Shown: positions 48,601 through 58,181 of the stretch, piece by piece | How positions within the stretch are numbered: position 1 is the stretch's first letter | Layout of the letters: every line of letters starts with the position of its first letter | Assembly (NCBI RefSeq): GCF_014489535.1 | Contig: NZ_CP060783.1 | Coordinates: 4,237,501-4,301,500, forward strand | DNA: 64,000 bases | Direction: 5' to 3' | Source: Diaphorobacter aerolatus | GTDB taxonomy: Bacteria; Pseudomonadota; Gammaproteobacteria; Burkholderiales; Burkholderiaceae_C | Position numbers and translations under genes: made by a program | The notes under the pieces: model-generated | Database searches by the model: none | Seen by the model: the letters and a program-made list of their open reading frames with translations, nothing else | What the model was told of the DNA's origin: nothing

Positions 48601-49326
48601 ATGTCCCAGTGGTCGCTTTCCCAGCTCCTGTCGTCCCTGCATGAGGACATCCAGCAGCGCTTGTCCGTAGTACGCAAGACCTTCGGTCACCCGGGTACGA
48701 AGGGGGATGCGAGCGAGAACGTCTGGATCGACATGCTGGATACCTATCTGCCCAAACGGTACCAGGCGGCCAAGGCGCATGTGGTGGACAGCCTGGGGAA
48801 CTTCAGCCAGCAGATCGATGTGGTGGTGTTTGATCGGCAATATTCGCCTTTTATCTTCACCTACGAGAACGAGACGATCATTCCAGCCGAAAGCGTGTAC
48901 GCCGTTTTCGAGGCCAAGCAGACGGCTGACGCGGGGCTTGTGGCCTATGCCCAGGAGAAGGTCGCCAGTGTGCGCAGGCTGCACCGCACGAGCCTGCCGA
49001 TCCCGCACGCTGGCGGGACCTACCCAGCGAAGCCGTTGATTCCGATTCTGGGTGGCTTGCTCACCTTCGAGAGCGAATGGAGTCCTGCATTGGGTCCATC
49101 CATGGACAAGGCGCTGAACGCAAACCTCACCGAGGGGCGTCTGGACATCGGATGCGTTGCCGCCCACGGGCACTTTTTCTATGACCAAGCCAGCGGCGCG
49201 TACAGCTACACCAACGAAAACAAGCCGGCGACCGCGTTTCTTTTCAAGCTGATCGCGCAGCTTCAGTTCAGTGGAACGGTCCCCATGATCGATGTGGAGG
49301 CTTACGGTCAGTGGTTGACCAAGTGA
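48601..49326 (+). CDS. nucC: NucC, cyclic-triadenylate-activated DNA endonuclease (CBASS effector)
   Basis: 241 residues from ATG 48601 (GAGG upstream), the length of characterised NucC. The catalytic residues fall at the expected numbers: D73 (QIDVVVFD), E104 and K106 (VFEAKQ). NucC trimers bind cyclic tri-AMP, assemble into hexamers and cut double-stranded DNA, killing the infected cell. The gene is intact, but its normal operon promoter is now 35 kb away beyond IS1071, so expression would need IS1071-borne transcription. Confidence 0.92.
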   Translation: MSQWSLSQLLSSLHEDIQQRLSVVRKTFGHPGTKGDASENVWIDMLDTYLPKRYQAAKAHVVDSLGNFSQQIDVVVFDRQYSPFIFTYENETIIPAESVYAVFEAKQTADAGLVAYAQEKVASVRRLHRTSLPIPHAGGTYPAKPLIPILGGLLTFESEWSPALGPSMDKALNANLTEGRLDIGCVAAHGHFFYDQASGAYSYTNENKPATAFLFKLIAQLQFSGTVPMIDVEAYGQWLTK

Positions 49327-51957
49327 GGGGCGCTGTGGCAAGCATACGTTCGGAGTACCACCGGTTCCTGGCGCACTTGGCGCAGCGGCACGTGCACGAC
49401 GACGTGCGCCGGCTGGCGCACCTGGTGCTCGATCACCTGCAGCCACTGGCCGAGGTCGGTGCTGCACGCCGGGGCGCTCCACGCGCTTGGCGCCGCTGGC
49501 CATCGCGCATCTGGCGCAGATGCCTGTCGCCTACGACGGGGACGCGCGCGGCCCCGAAAACGGGCCGGCGCTCGGGCGACTGCACCAGCTCGAAGTCGGG
49601 CCGTTTCGAGGATTCATGCGGCAGGAGACGTTCGACCTCAGCCATGACATCACCTTGGTCTACGGTGCCAACGGCACCGGCAAGAGCAGCTTCTGCGAAG
49701 CCTTGGAAGTGGCGATGCTCGGTTCGATCAGCGAAGCGCAGGCCAAGCGGGTCGACCAGCGGACGTACTGCAACAACGCTCGCCTGCGCCGCCACGTCGC
49801 GCCAGTCCTGTCGTCTACGGCGGCGGGCGAAGCGCAGGCCGTCCAGCCCGACGAAGCTGAGTATCGCTTCTGCTTCATCGAGAAGAACCGCCTCGACGAT
49901 TTCGCCCGAATCGCCGCGCGGACCCCGAGCGATCAGCGCCAGCTCATCGCCACCCTGTTCGGCGTGGACCAGTTCAGCGAGTTCGTGCGCGGCTTCAACC
50001 CCTCGCTCGATCAGGACCTGATGCTTGCCGGCGTGCAGGCGGCGCAGCTGGCGCAGCGTCGCCTGCGGTTGGCGAACTCCGAACAGACCATCGCCGCCTA
50101 CCCGCAGAAGATCGCAGCGGTCGAGGGCCTGGAACAAGCTTTGGCGCAGCGCATGTCACCTGGCGCGACCTATCAAGCCTGCGTGGACTGGCTGCTGGGT
50201 ACGCCGCAGCAGCAAGGACGGCTACCGTATGTCCAGGCTCAGCTGGACGCCAACCCGCCTGCCATTCACGAGGTGACCCAGGCCCGCCTGCAAGCGTTGC
50301 TGGCAGAGGCCTACCGCGTCCAGGGACTGTGGCAAGCGTCTTCCGCGCAACTCGCGGCCCGCGCGGGCGAGGTGTCGTACGCGAAGCTCTACGAGGCCGT
50401 GCAAGCGTTGGCGGACGGGGCGACCGCGTGTCCGGCATGTGGAACCGGACTGGCCGCTGTGGCACAGGACCCGTTCGCCAGGGCGCGAATGGGCCTGGAG
50501 CAGCTCGCGCAACTGGCCGTCCTGCAGCAGCAAGAGGCCGGGCATCGGACGCAGTTGAGCGAGGCGGTCCGAGCGCTGTGGGACGAAATGCGCCGCGTGG
50601 TGGCGGCGGCTGGGGTCGCTTGTCCTGCCGAATCGCAGGCCGCGGGCCTGCCACTGCTGCCTCCCACGTCGGCGGGCAATTGGCTCGGCGGCTGGGTGAA
50701 TGGGGACCAGCGCGCCTGGCAAGCCCTCTTACGGATCGCACAGATCATCGAAGGCTTCGACGCGCAGGCGCGCGACGTGCATGCCCAGCGCGGCGCGATG
50801 GCCCAGGAGCGGGACCGCCTGCAACAGCATCAGCTGGAGATCGAACGGCTGCGGACCATGCGCACGACTGCGGATCAGGAGCTGGCGGCCGCCCGCCAAA
50901 CCGTGGCCCAATTCGACGACGCGAACCGCGGCCTGATCCAGGCGGCCACGGACGAAATGCCGGTGGTGGTGCACCATCAGCGGGTCAAGGCCGCCTACGA
51001 CGGCTTCCTACCCGAGATTCAGGCATACCTGACCGCTCTGCCGGGGTTCTGCTACAGGGGCTGGGAGACCAAGCCCGCCATCTCTACAACGCATTCAACC
51101 GGGCCGATCCGCCCGGCGATCTGCTGCACGCGCTGTGGTTGCCCGTGGCCGAGAACGGCAAGATCGAGGTGGAGTTCGCCGGCGAGCCGGGCGTGCGCTA
51201 CGACGCGTTGATCGTCTTCAGCGAAGGGCACATCAAATGCTTGGGTCTGGCGATTCTGCTTGCCAAGAACCTCGCGCAGGGCTGCCCCGTGGTCATCTTC
51301 GATGACGTCGTCAATGCGATAGACGACGACCATCGCGATGGCATCTGGCGTACCTTCTTCGAGGACGGTTTGCTCCACGGCAAGCAGGTTATCCTCACCT
51401 CGCACGCAGAGGAGTTCCTGCACCGCATCCAGCAGGAGTTGGGCGTGCGCCGCGCCGCGGCCATCAAGCGCTACAAGTTTCTCCCGCATCAGGGAGAGCA
51501 CGAACTGCGGGTCGACAGCGACCCGCCAGCGAAGAACTATGTTCTTCTGGCCCAGCAGGCGTTGGCGGCTGACGAGAAACGCGAGGCACTGCGCCAGGCC
51601 CGGCCGGCGCTGGAGAGTCTGACGGACCGCCTGTGGACGTGGCTGGGTCGGCGGGCGGACGGCCGGATCGACATCAAGCTGAGCGGGCCCCGCGCGCCTT
51701 GGGAGCTGAACAATAAATGCACCAAGTTGCGGTCGGCCGTCGAGCGTATCGCGGCGCAACATGCGGGTGCGCCGGATGCCGTAGGGGCGTTGGTCAGGCT
51801 GCTCAATGTCAGCGGTACGAGTATTGAATGGGGTTACCTCAATAGCGGTGTGCACGACGCTCAGCGCGATCATGAGTTCGATCGGGCGACGGTAAGAACG
51901 GTCGTCGAGGCGGTTACGGCGTTGGATGCTGCTCTTGATACCCTGCAGAACCGATGA
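49323..51957 (+). CDS. Rad50/SMC-like zinc-hook ATPase coupled to nucC, frame broken twice
   Basis: A GTG start at 49323 overlaps the nucC stop (GTGA). Adding one base at G4 49471-49474 and at G4 51043-51046 gives one frame of 878 residues to TGA 51957. Domains: Walker A GANGTGKSS (about residue 115), coiled coil with a zinc-hook CPAC (about 371), ABC signature region FSEGHIKCLGLA (about 633), Walker B CPVVIFDDVVNAIDD (about 660) and an H-loop LTSHAEEF (about 690). Such ATPases sense or process DNA in repair and in defence systems such as Lamassu. Coupling to nucC suggests a CBASS accessory or a neighbouring defence gene; that is inference. Confidence 0.72.
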
Positions 51958-51997
51958 ACGGCACACGGCTTTGCAGAGCAGTGCCGCCCGTGTCACC

Positions 51998-52747
51998 TCA
52001 TAAGTACTTCTTGAAGCTGCCTGCGGTCAGGCTGACTGCCATCCCCAGCAACGCCGCGCTGGGCAGCAGGATGACCAGAGGATGCACCGCTATGGGCAGT
52101 GCGAGATAGGTGACCCAAGGCAGCACGGCCAACGGCATCAGGCTGGCCTTCGCGCGGTGGTAGATGAAGCCGGATTCGCGGCCCGCGCCGAACCGGCGCA
52201 CATCCCGTCGCACCAGGCCGTCGATCAGGCCGACGAATGCTGCAGTGAGGATCAGCGGCAGCGTGAGTACCAGGACCAGCAGGCGCACCAGGAAGGTGAG
52301 CGTCGTGAAGGCCGCAGCGATCAGGTAGCTTTCGGCCCAGACATAGACTTGGCTGATGTAGTAGCGGAAGTTGCGGCTCTGCCCGTGGCTGGCCGCGCGG
52401 GCGCGCTCGGCGGTCTGGCTCATGCGCTCCAGCAACCCCGAGCGCACGAACACCCACTCGTACCCGGTATCCACCAGCTCGTGCGCCGTGCGCCCGGGCT
52501 CCTGCACCACCACGCTGCGCGTGAAGTGGTTGGACAGGTGCCCGAGTTCGTACTGCAGCATCTGCTGGGAGTGGCGCCAGCCCTGGTCCTTCCAGAACAG
52601 GTGCATGCCGACGCACTCCACCACGATCGAGAACAGCAGCGAGCCGATGAGCACCCCGAGCAGCCGGAACGGCAAGGTGATGGTGCCGACGATCAGCCCC
52701 TGGCGCTGGTTCTGCTCCCGCTGCGCGGTCGAGGCGGCATCCTTCAT
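51998..52747 (-). CDS. ICE membrane protein, TIGR03747/PFL_4697 family
   Basis: 249 residues with hydrophobic helices near residues 20-45 (LIVGTITLPFRLLGVLIGSL), 145-175 (TTLTFLVRLLVLVLTLPLIL) and 200-230. It starts four bases inside the TraD stop (ATGA) and is the last gene before the cargo region, facing the SMC-like gene 40 bp away. An inner-membrane protein of the transfer system whose role is not defined. Confidence 0.83.
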   Translation of the reverse strand: MKDAASTAQREQNQRQGLIVGTITLPFRLLGVLIGSLLFSIVVECVGMHLFWKDQGWRHSQQMLQYELGHLSNHFTRSVVVQEPGRTAHELVDTGYEWVFVRSGLLERMSQTAERARAASHGQSRNFRYYISQVYVWAESYLIAAAFTTLTFLVRLLVLVLTLPLILTAAFVGLIDGLVRRDVRRFGAGRESGFIYHRAKASLMPLAVLPWVTYLALPIAVHPLVILLPSAALLGMAVSLTAGSFKKYL

Positions 52748-54933
52748 GGTGCGGCCTCGCCGGTGCTGTCGTCGGCGCCGGTGGCCACCGCGTCAGGCTC
52801 GGCTGGAGCGGCGTCATCCAGCAGGTCGTCGGGCAAGGCTGCATGCGGCAAGGCTGCGGAACTGGTGAACTCCCACCACTGCGTGGCCTCGCTGTAGCTC
52901 TGGCGCATATACCCGGCCAGTTGCTGCAAGTCCGTCGGCATCACTTCATCGGGGTCTGGCGCCGGAAGCGGCATGCGCACCTTCCAAAGCTGGCCGCCCT
53001 GCAGCAGCGCGAAGCATTGGCCCTTGGGCAGACCGACGACGTGTGACGGCTCGATCATCGGCACGCTGGCCATGCTGATGCGGTCCTGGGTGTTCGACGT
53101 GAAGTCCGTCGCGCCGCGGATGTCTGAGCTGTCCGTCGCGCCCGAGACGATGGTGGTCGTATAGACCTCGACCTTCGGCAACTGCCTCGTCAGCAGTTCC
53201 GCGGTGGCCGTCTCGCGCACGCGCAACATGAATAAATTGTTGAAATTCCCGATCACTTGGCCGGCCTTCGCGCGGTTGCCGATGCGGGCCTCGATGTCCG
53301 AAAGCGTTTGCGTGTAGGCGGTGACTTGCAGGCCCGCGCCACCGCCCTTGTTGATGAGCGGAATGAACTCGTCACCCATCAATTCATTGAACTCGTCCGC
53401 ATGCACGTTGATCGGCACGCGCGCACCAGCCGATGCGCCCGGCAGGCCATCGTCGATTCCGTGCTTGTAGATGTGCCCAGCCACCGAGACGAGATCGCTG
53501 AACATCGAGTTGCCGACCGCTGCGGCGACCTCCGCATCGGACAGCGCGTCCAAGCCGACATAGACGACGGCGCGCTTCCTGATCACCTGCATCCAGTCGA
53601 AGATCGGGCGCGGGTCGGCCAGGTCGGAGTAGTTCGGCGCCAGGAGCTGGGCGATCTTGCCGCTCGTGAGCTTTTCCAGCAGCGGCAGCAGCGATGCAAC
53701 GATCTTGTCGAAGTAGGTCTTGTCGTAGCGCACCGCCGAGCGCAGGCCATCGAGCACAGGGTCGTAGTTGCGCGCCTGGGAGAGGTATTGCTCCAGCGCC
53801 ACCACACGCTTCTCGCGCCCGATCATGTTCCTTGGGATGTTCTTCTCGTTGAGCTTGGCCTCGATCTGGACGATCACCTCCCAGGCCTTGGGCTCCGTCT
53901 TGGCAAAGTAGTGCTGGGCGTACTCAATGAACAGCGCGTCGATGTTGATGACGTGGCGCTGGATCAGCATGTAGTCCGGGCGCTGCCCCAGTTCCACCAG
54001 GGCGCGGGCGATGATGTTCACGAAGCGCCATGCGAACTCGCGGAACGCCGCGCTGTTGCCTTCGCCGGAGAGCTGCCCCGCGATGCGTGTCGCCACTTCC
54101 GAGATCCGACCGAAGCGGCCCACGGCGTTGTAGCGGGCGCTGATTTCCGGCCAGCCCAAGTGGAAGATGTAGAACTCGCCTTCGCGGCCAGCGCGCTGGG
54201 CTTCGACGTACATCCGTTTCAAGAGATCGGCATCCCCCTTGGGGTCGATGACGATGACGACCTCATGCTCGCCGGCAGCATTCCTGCGGCGGATGTCCTG
54301 CGTGACGAACAACTCGGCCAGGCGCGTCTTGCCCACCCGCGTGGTGCCCAGCACCAGCGAGTGCCCGACGCGCTCGCCCAGCGGCAGGCTGACGTCCACT
54401 TCGTCGGGCTCGATGCCGTGCAGCCTTGGCAGGCCGCCGACAGGCGGCAACGGGCGCACGGGGTTGAAAGGCGCGTCCCAGCCGGTGAGCTTCGGCAGGC
54501 GCGAGAGCGGCAATGGCGCGAATTCCAGCCGTTCCTCCAGGCGCCTGGTCAGCCGGTAGGCCGGCGTCGGCTCGACGTAGCGGCGGAACTCGGGCCGGTA
54601 CGTCTGCATCAGCCGATGCGTGTGCTTCTGCTCCCAGAGAAAGCCGCGCCCCACGAATAGGCGCTGCTGGCTGACCGGCACGTCCTTGCTGGTCATCACG
54701 TAACGCGGCAGACGGCGGATGTTGCGCCGGTAGCGCAGGATGATGCGGGCATCGCGGTAGCGGATCGCGCCGTAGGCGCCGAACGCCAAGGCGCTGCCGA
54801 TGCCCATGGCCGGGCTCAGCGCGAGCGACCATGGGGCCACCAGGCACAGAAACGCGGCGCCTGCACACGCCGCGACGGTGTATAGCTCCACCGCTGGGCG
54901 TAGCAGAACCTCGACCGGCTGTTTGCCCGACAT
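52744..54933 (-). CDS. traD: Conjugative coupling factor TraD (TIGR03743, SXT/TOL type)
   Basis: 729 residues. Two N-terminal membrane helices (VAACAGAAFLCLVAPWSLAL region), Walker A GTTRVGKT (in VLGTTRVGKTRLAEL) and Walker B-like strands (VIVIDPKGD; NVHADEFNEL). This VirD4-type ATPase brings the relaxosome to the secretion channel. The proline/alanine-rich C terminus is usual. Intact, and coupled to TIGR03747 by an ATGA overlap. Confidence 0.93.
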   Translation of the reverse strand: MSGKQPVEVLLRPAVELYTVAACAGAAFLCLVAPWSLALSPAMGIGSALAFGAYGAIRYRDARIILRYRRNIRRLPRYVMTSKDVPVSQQRLFVGRGFLWEQKHTHRLMQTYRPEFRRYVEPTPAYRLTRRLEERLEFAPLPLSRLPKLTGWDAPFNPVRPLPPVGGLPRLHGIEPDEVDVSLPLGERVGHSLVLGTTRVGKTRLAELFVTQDIRRRNAAGEHEVVIVIDPKGDADLLKRMYVEAQRAGREGEFYIFHLGWPEISARYNAVGRFGRISEVATRIAGQLSGEGNSAAFREFAWRFVNIIARALVELGQRPDYMLIQRHVINIDALFIEYAQHYFAKTEPKAWEVIVQIEAKLNEKNIPRNMIGREKRVVALEQYLSQARNYDPVLDGLRSAVRYDKTYFDKIVASLLPLLEKLTSGKIAQLLAPNYSDLADPRPIFDWMQVIRKRAVVYVGLDALSDAEVAAAVGNSMFSDLVSVAGHIYKHGIDDGLPGASAGARVPINVHADEFNELMGDEFIPLINKGGGAGLQVTAYTQTLSDIEARIGNRAKAGQVIGNFNNLFMLRVRETATAELLTRQLPKVEVYTTTIVSGATDSSDIRGATDFTSNTQDRISMASVPMIEPSHVVGLPKGQCFALLQGGQLWKVRMPLPAPDPDEVMPTDLQQLAGYMRQSYSEATQWWEFTSSAALPHAALPDDLLDDAAPAEPDAVATGADDSTGEAAP

Positions 54934-54937
54934 GGCT

Positions 54938-55486
54938 TCATTGCTCGATGCCGGTGGCCGTGATCAGCGCCGGGTAGTGCCGCAGGCCCAGGCGATCGGC
55001 CAGGTCGTCGCCGGCCACGGGCGCGAGCGGCACGCCCGGCACCAGGGCGCGCAGCCGCGCCAGGCCCTGCGCGGTCTCGACGTTGACGACCAGGCCGACC
55101 GCGCCACGTTCGCGCAAAGCGGCGGCGCGGCGCTGCAACCAGGCCCGGGAAGCCTCGTCGTCGCCGATGACCACGAACGGCCGCAGGCCGGGCGCTTCGA
55201 TCACCCGTCGCGCGACGGTGCCGGGCGTGAGCTTGGCGCTGCGCACCGGCAGCATCGCGGCTTCGTCCGCCCGTGTGGCAGGAACCTGGGGCGTCGGGAT
55301 GGACGGCCGCGCCGGTGCGTTGGCGCGCGGCTGGAGATTCAGGGCTTCGTAGTACGGCAATGCCGACGTGCCGCCACGGTCCTCGACAACGATCAGTGGC
55401 TCGCCGGCACGCGAGGCCAGCGGCAGGCCTGACAGCAGCATGAGTAGGCCCGTGAACGCGAGATGGGCGGGATGGGGTTTCGTCAT
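54938..55486 (-). CDS. ICE exported protein, TIGR03765/PFL_4695 family
   Basis: 182 residues from ATG 55486, preceded by GGAG; an upstream in-frame start at 55549 lies inside the transglycosylase gene. A signal peptide (AFTGLLMLLSGLPLASRA) leads a domain with LIVVEDRGGTSALPYYEAL and a C-terminal DRLGLRHYPALITATGIEQ, similar in outline to thioredoxin-like DUF2859 proteins. It lies 4 bp before traD. Confidence 0.82.
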   Translation of the reverse strand: MTKPHPAHLAFTGLLMLLSGLPLASRAGEPLIVVEDRGGTSALPYYEALNLQPRANAPARPSIPTPQVPATRADEAAMLPVRSAKLTPGTVARRVIEAPGLRPFVVIGDDEASRAWLQRRAAALRERGAVGLVVNVETAQGLARLRALVPGVPLAPVAGDDLADRLGLRHYPALITATGIEQ

Positions 55487-56051
55487 GGGAGGTCTCCTGG
55501 CGCGCCGCGAGGACCGCGGCGGCTGGTCGCGTGCCCTGCACGCGGGCAAGGTGGCGCGACACGCTGCGCCGATAGCGGGCGGCGGGCTCGCCGCCTGCGG
55601 GGCGGTGGTAGCGGCCGATCGCCAGCAGCCAGTCCTCGCCGGGGGTGTGCTGCTCCTTCAGGATCTCGGCGGCAACGGCCAGGTTGCGATACGGATCCAG
55701 CAGGTCGCACGCGCCGGTAAAGCGGTGCTTGTGGTAGCCGAGGTTGATCTGGCCCAGGCCCGCATCAATGCGCGTGTGCGGCGTGGCGCGCATCGCCTGC
55801 TGCAGGCCAGCGCAGGCGTCGGCGCGCGTGGCGAAGCGGCGCGACTGGCCGGCGACGTTGAGGGACCACGGCCACGGCACCAGGCGCCCGTTGCGCCGGA
55901 TGCCGCTCTCCTGCAAGGCCACGGCGTAGAGCACGGTCGAGGGGATGCCTGCGCGCTGGGCGGCAAGCTGGTAAGCCGGTGGCGGAACCTCCTGGGCCAG
56001 GGCGGCAACGGCATACAGGCCGGCAGTGAGCACCAGTGCGCGCAGGGGCAT
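55483..56051 (-). CDS. Lytic transglycosylase (SLT) of the transfer system, probable lost stop from one-base deletion
   Basis: A signal peptide (RALVLTAGLYAVAALA) from ATG 56051 leads a lysozyme-like domain with the catalytic glutamate in VALQESGI, then GLGQINLGYHKH and LAIGRYHRPAGG. It opens peptidoglycan for the secretion channel. As sequenced the frame does not stop and continues antisense-free through the next gene to 54816. One added base in the GGG run at 55534-55536 gives a stop that overlaps the next ATG (ATGA) and a 189-residue protein of usual size. An alternative start is ATG 56072. Confidence 0.75.
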
Positions 56052-56053
56052 GG

Positions 56054-56791
56054 CTACGGCTGGCGCTGCCATTGGCCGTTCACTTCGCGCACGGCGGCGG
56101 GCAGATCGCCGGGCAGGCCCAGTGACAGCCAGCGGCCGCCGTCGTGGTTGAGCGTGATGCTGCCGGCGCGCACGCGCGCCGGGTCGATCTGCGCGCGCTT
56201 GGCCCAGTCGCGGATGCGCGCGTCATCCTGGCGGCTGCCCACCATGTACAGGTCGAACTCCGCGCCCGAGGATTGCAGGCGCTGCACGAGCTGTCCGCAG
56301 GCTGCGCAGCCGTCCTTGACGAACACCGCCATGCGGCCGCTGCCGCGCAAGGGACTGCTGGATGGGCCGGCGCCCGGCTTGTCGTCGGGCAGGTTCACGC
56401 GCTGCATCCCCGGATTCAGGCGCTGCCAGGCCTCGTCGTAGGCGCGCTGGTAGGCGAGCAGCTTCTCGACGCGGCGCGCTTCCACCTGCACCTGCAGTTC
56501 CGCATAGCGGCGCCGTTCTTCGTCCGTGCGAGCTTCGATGCCCAGGGCGGACAGCGGGTCCAGGTTGGGCGAGTAGATACCCAGCGGCCCATCCATCAGC
56601 TCGCGGTAGCGTGCCCATTCTTGTGGCTGCAAGCCCCATTCGGTTGCCACCCGGTCGTCCAGCACGCGGGCGGCCAGCGGGCGCTCCTGGCTCTGTGCGT
56701 TGCGCGCCGAGGTCGTTGCGGGCTGCTGCGCCCAGGCGGGCCATTGCGACGACGCCACCAGGACCGCGAAAAGGAGGATCGACGGCTTCAT
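56054..56791 (-). CDS. ICE exported protein, TIGR03759/PFL_4693 family
   Basis: 245 residues with a signal peptide (LLFAVLVASSQWPAWA), a helical central region (LLAYQRAYDEAWQRLNPG) and a C-terminal thioredoxin-like segment with CAAC (VKDGCAACGQLVQRL). Conserved in this ICE class immediately before the transglycosylase gene. It probably acts in the periplasm; the redox-like pair hints at disulfide handling (inference). Confidence 0.83.
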   Translation of the reverse strand: MKPSILLFAVLVASSQWPAWAQQPATTSARNAQSQERPLAARVLDDRVATEWGLQPQEWARYRELMDGPLGIYSPNLDPLSALGIEARTDEERRRYAELQVQVEARRVEKLLAYQRAYDEAWQRLNPGMQRVNLPDDKPGAGPSSSPLRGSGRMAVFVKDGCAACGQLVQRLQSSGAEFDLYMVGSRQDDARIRDWAKRAQIDPARVRAGSITLNHDGGRWLSLGLPGDLPAAVREVNGQWQRQP

Positions 56792-56803
56792 GGGGTGCTC
56801 CGG

Positions 56804-57448
56804 TCAGGGAATCGCCACGCGGCGGGTCTGGTTGCCGGCCTGGAACACTGCGGTGTTGCCCTCGATCGCCTGCAGGCGCCACGGGCCGACCGCATCCCCG
56901 GGCAGCAGCACCTGAAGTTGGGCGGGCGTGAAGTCCCCGATGCTCGGCGCGACGGACACGCTGCGCTGGCCGGCGCGCAGTTCGGCGCCGACGACGCGGA
57001 ATGGCAGCGGCGGCAGCTCGGTCTTGGAGGCGGCGGACGTGCGCGATGCGCGCCGCTGGGCGGGTGCGGTGGCACGCGCGGCGGCTTGGCGCGCCTTGAT
57101 CTGCTCGACCTCCGCGCGCAGCGCCTGGAGGTCGTCGGCCGCTGCGTAGCCACTGAGAGATTTCTCGACCTGGGCCGCGCGTGCTTCCAGAATCTGGCGG
57201 GTGTCTTTGAGGTCAGCGTCCGTCGCGACGGCCGGGCGCTGCTGGATGGCCTCGATCGTCTCGGCCAAGCCAGTTGCCTGCGCTTCCAGGCGTTGCAGGC
57301 GGGAATCCAGCCGCTCCTGGTCGGCCTGGTCGCTGAGGGCCTGGTAGCCCAGGGCCGCCAAGACGCTGAGGAAGATCAACCAGAGCCACATCAGGCTCTG
57401 CACCACCACGGCGGCGGTCGATCGCTGGGCAGGTTGCGGGGCGTTCAT
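56804..57448 (-). CDS. Conserved ICE membrane/coiled-coil protein next to PilL
   Basis: 214 residues. One membrane helix (SLMWLWLIFLSVLAALGY, about residues 19-36), a coiled coil to about residue 130, a basic linker and a small C-terminal beta domain (FRVVGAELRAGQRSVSVAP). It starts four bases inside the pilL stop. Family function unknown; the layout resembles a pilus-assembly PilP-like or scaffold protein. Confidence 0.7.
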   Translation of the reverse strand: MNAPQPAQRSTAAVVVQSLMWLWLIFLSVLAALGYQALSDQADQERLDSRLQRLEAQATGLAETIEAIQQRPAVATDADLKDTRQILEARAAQVEKSLSGYAAADDLQALRAEVEQIKARQAAARATAPAQRRASRTSAASKTELPPLPFRVVGAELRAGQRSVSVAPSIGDFTPAQLQVLLPGDAVGPWRLQAIEGNTAVFQAGNQTRRVAIP

Positions 57449-58044
57449 GGCTGGCCTCCCGAAACCATGGGTGCCAGCGGGAACGTCTGCACCGCCTCGG
57501 TGGCGGGTGGCTCGGATGGGGACTCGGCGACCGCGCGATCGCCGGGCCGCTCGAAGCAGATTTGCCGTGCGCGGTCATCCGCGTGCAGTTCCCAGGCCGG
57601 GCCAGCCAGCGTGAGCAGCGCATCGCGCAAGGTCATGGGGCCGAGGTGCAGGTGTACCGCCGGCAACGGCAGCGCGTACAGCTCGATCACGGCATGCGCG
57701 GTCTGGCACAGGCCATAGCCGCTGCGTTTGAGCACGTGCCGAAGCCCATCCCCGACCGTGGCGCGGGCATCCTCGGGCATGGACACGTCGATGGTCTGCA
57801 ACAACAGGTCGCGCTGCGCCGCCATGGGTGCCAGTTCGACCAGTGTGTAGCGGGCGTAGCGCACGACCGGGATGTACTCGGAAGCCTCGGGTTCAGGCGC
57901 GGCCAAGACTTCCGCGATGGTGTCGGGCGCGACCGGCGCAGTCGTCGTCGCGCAGCCACCGGCCAGCACCGACCACAGCAGGCCGAGAAATCCCGCCAGA
58001 AGGCGGCGTTCGGGATAGTGAAACCACGGTGGAGAGGGGCACAT
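57445..58044 (-). CDS. pilL: PilL-type lipoprotein of the ICE type IV pilus (TIGR03748)
   Basis: 199 residues with lipobox VLAGGC (Cys near residue 31), then YIPVVRYARYTLVEL and a domain with TIDVSMPEDARATVGDGL and LPLPAVHLHLGPMTLRDAL. TIGR03748 proteins correspond to the N-terminal part of PilL in PAPI-1/R64-like systems, a secretin-associated outer-membrane lipoprotein. It is the first gene after the helicase terminator, so a promoter probably lies in 58045-58145. Confidence 0.8.
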   Translation of the reverse strand: MCPSPPWFHYPERRLLAGFLGLLWSVLAGGCATTTAPVAPDTIAEVLAAPEPEASEYIPVVRYARYTLVELAPMAAQRDLLLQTIDVSMPEDARATVGDGLRHVLKRSGYGLCQTAHAVIELYALPLPAVHLHLGPMTLRDALLTLAGPAWELHADDRARQICFERPGDRAVAESPSEPPATEAVQTFPLAPMVSGGQP

Positions 58045-58145
58045 AGCTCGGCGTCCTGAAACATCCAGCCCTCACCATCGCCGCTCAGGCCGCGAGCGGC
58101 AGCAAACAATGCGAACCAGGCAGCGTCCGATTTACCGGGAGCGGC

Positions 58146-58169
58146 AAAAAAAACGGCCCGAAGGGCCGT
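58146..58169 (-). terminator. Strong Rho-independent terminator after the helicase gene
   Basis: On the minus strand the perfect stem ACGGCCC/GGGCCGT with a TTC loop (58153-58169) is followed by eight Ts (58153-58146). It lies 13 bp after the helicase stop and separates the accessory ICE genes from the pil/tra operon. Confidence 0.88.
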
Positions 58170-58181
58170 AAGTGGAACGTG

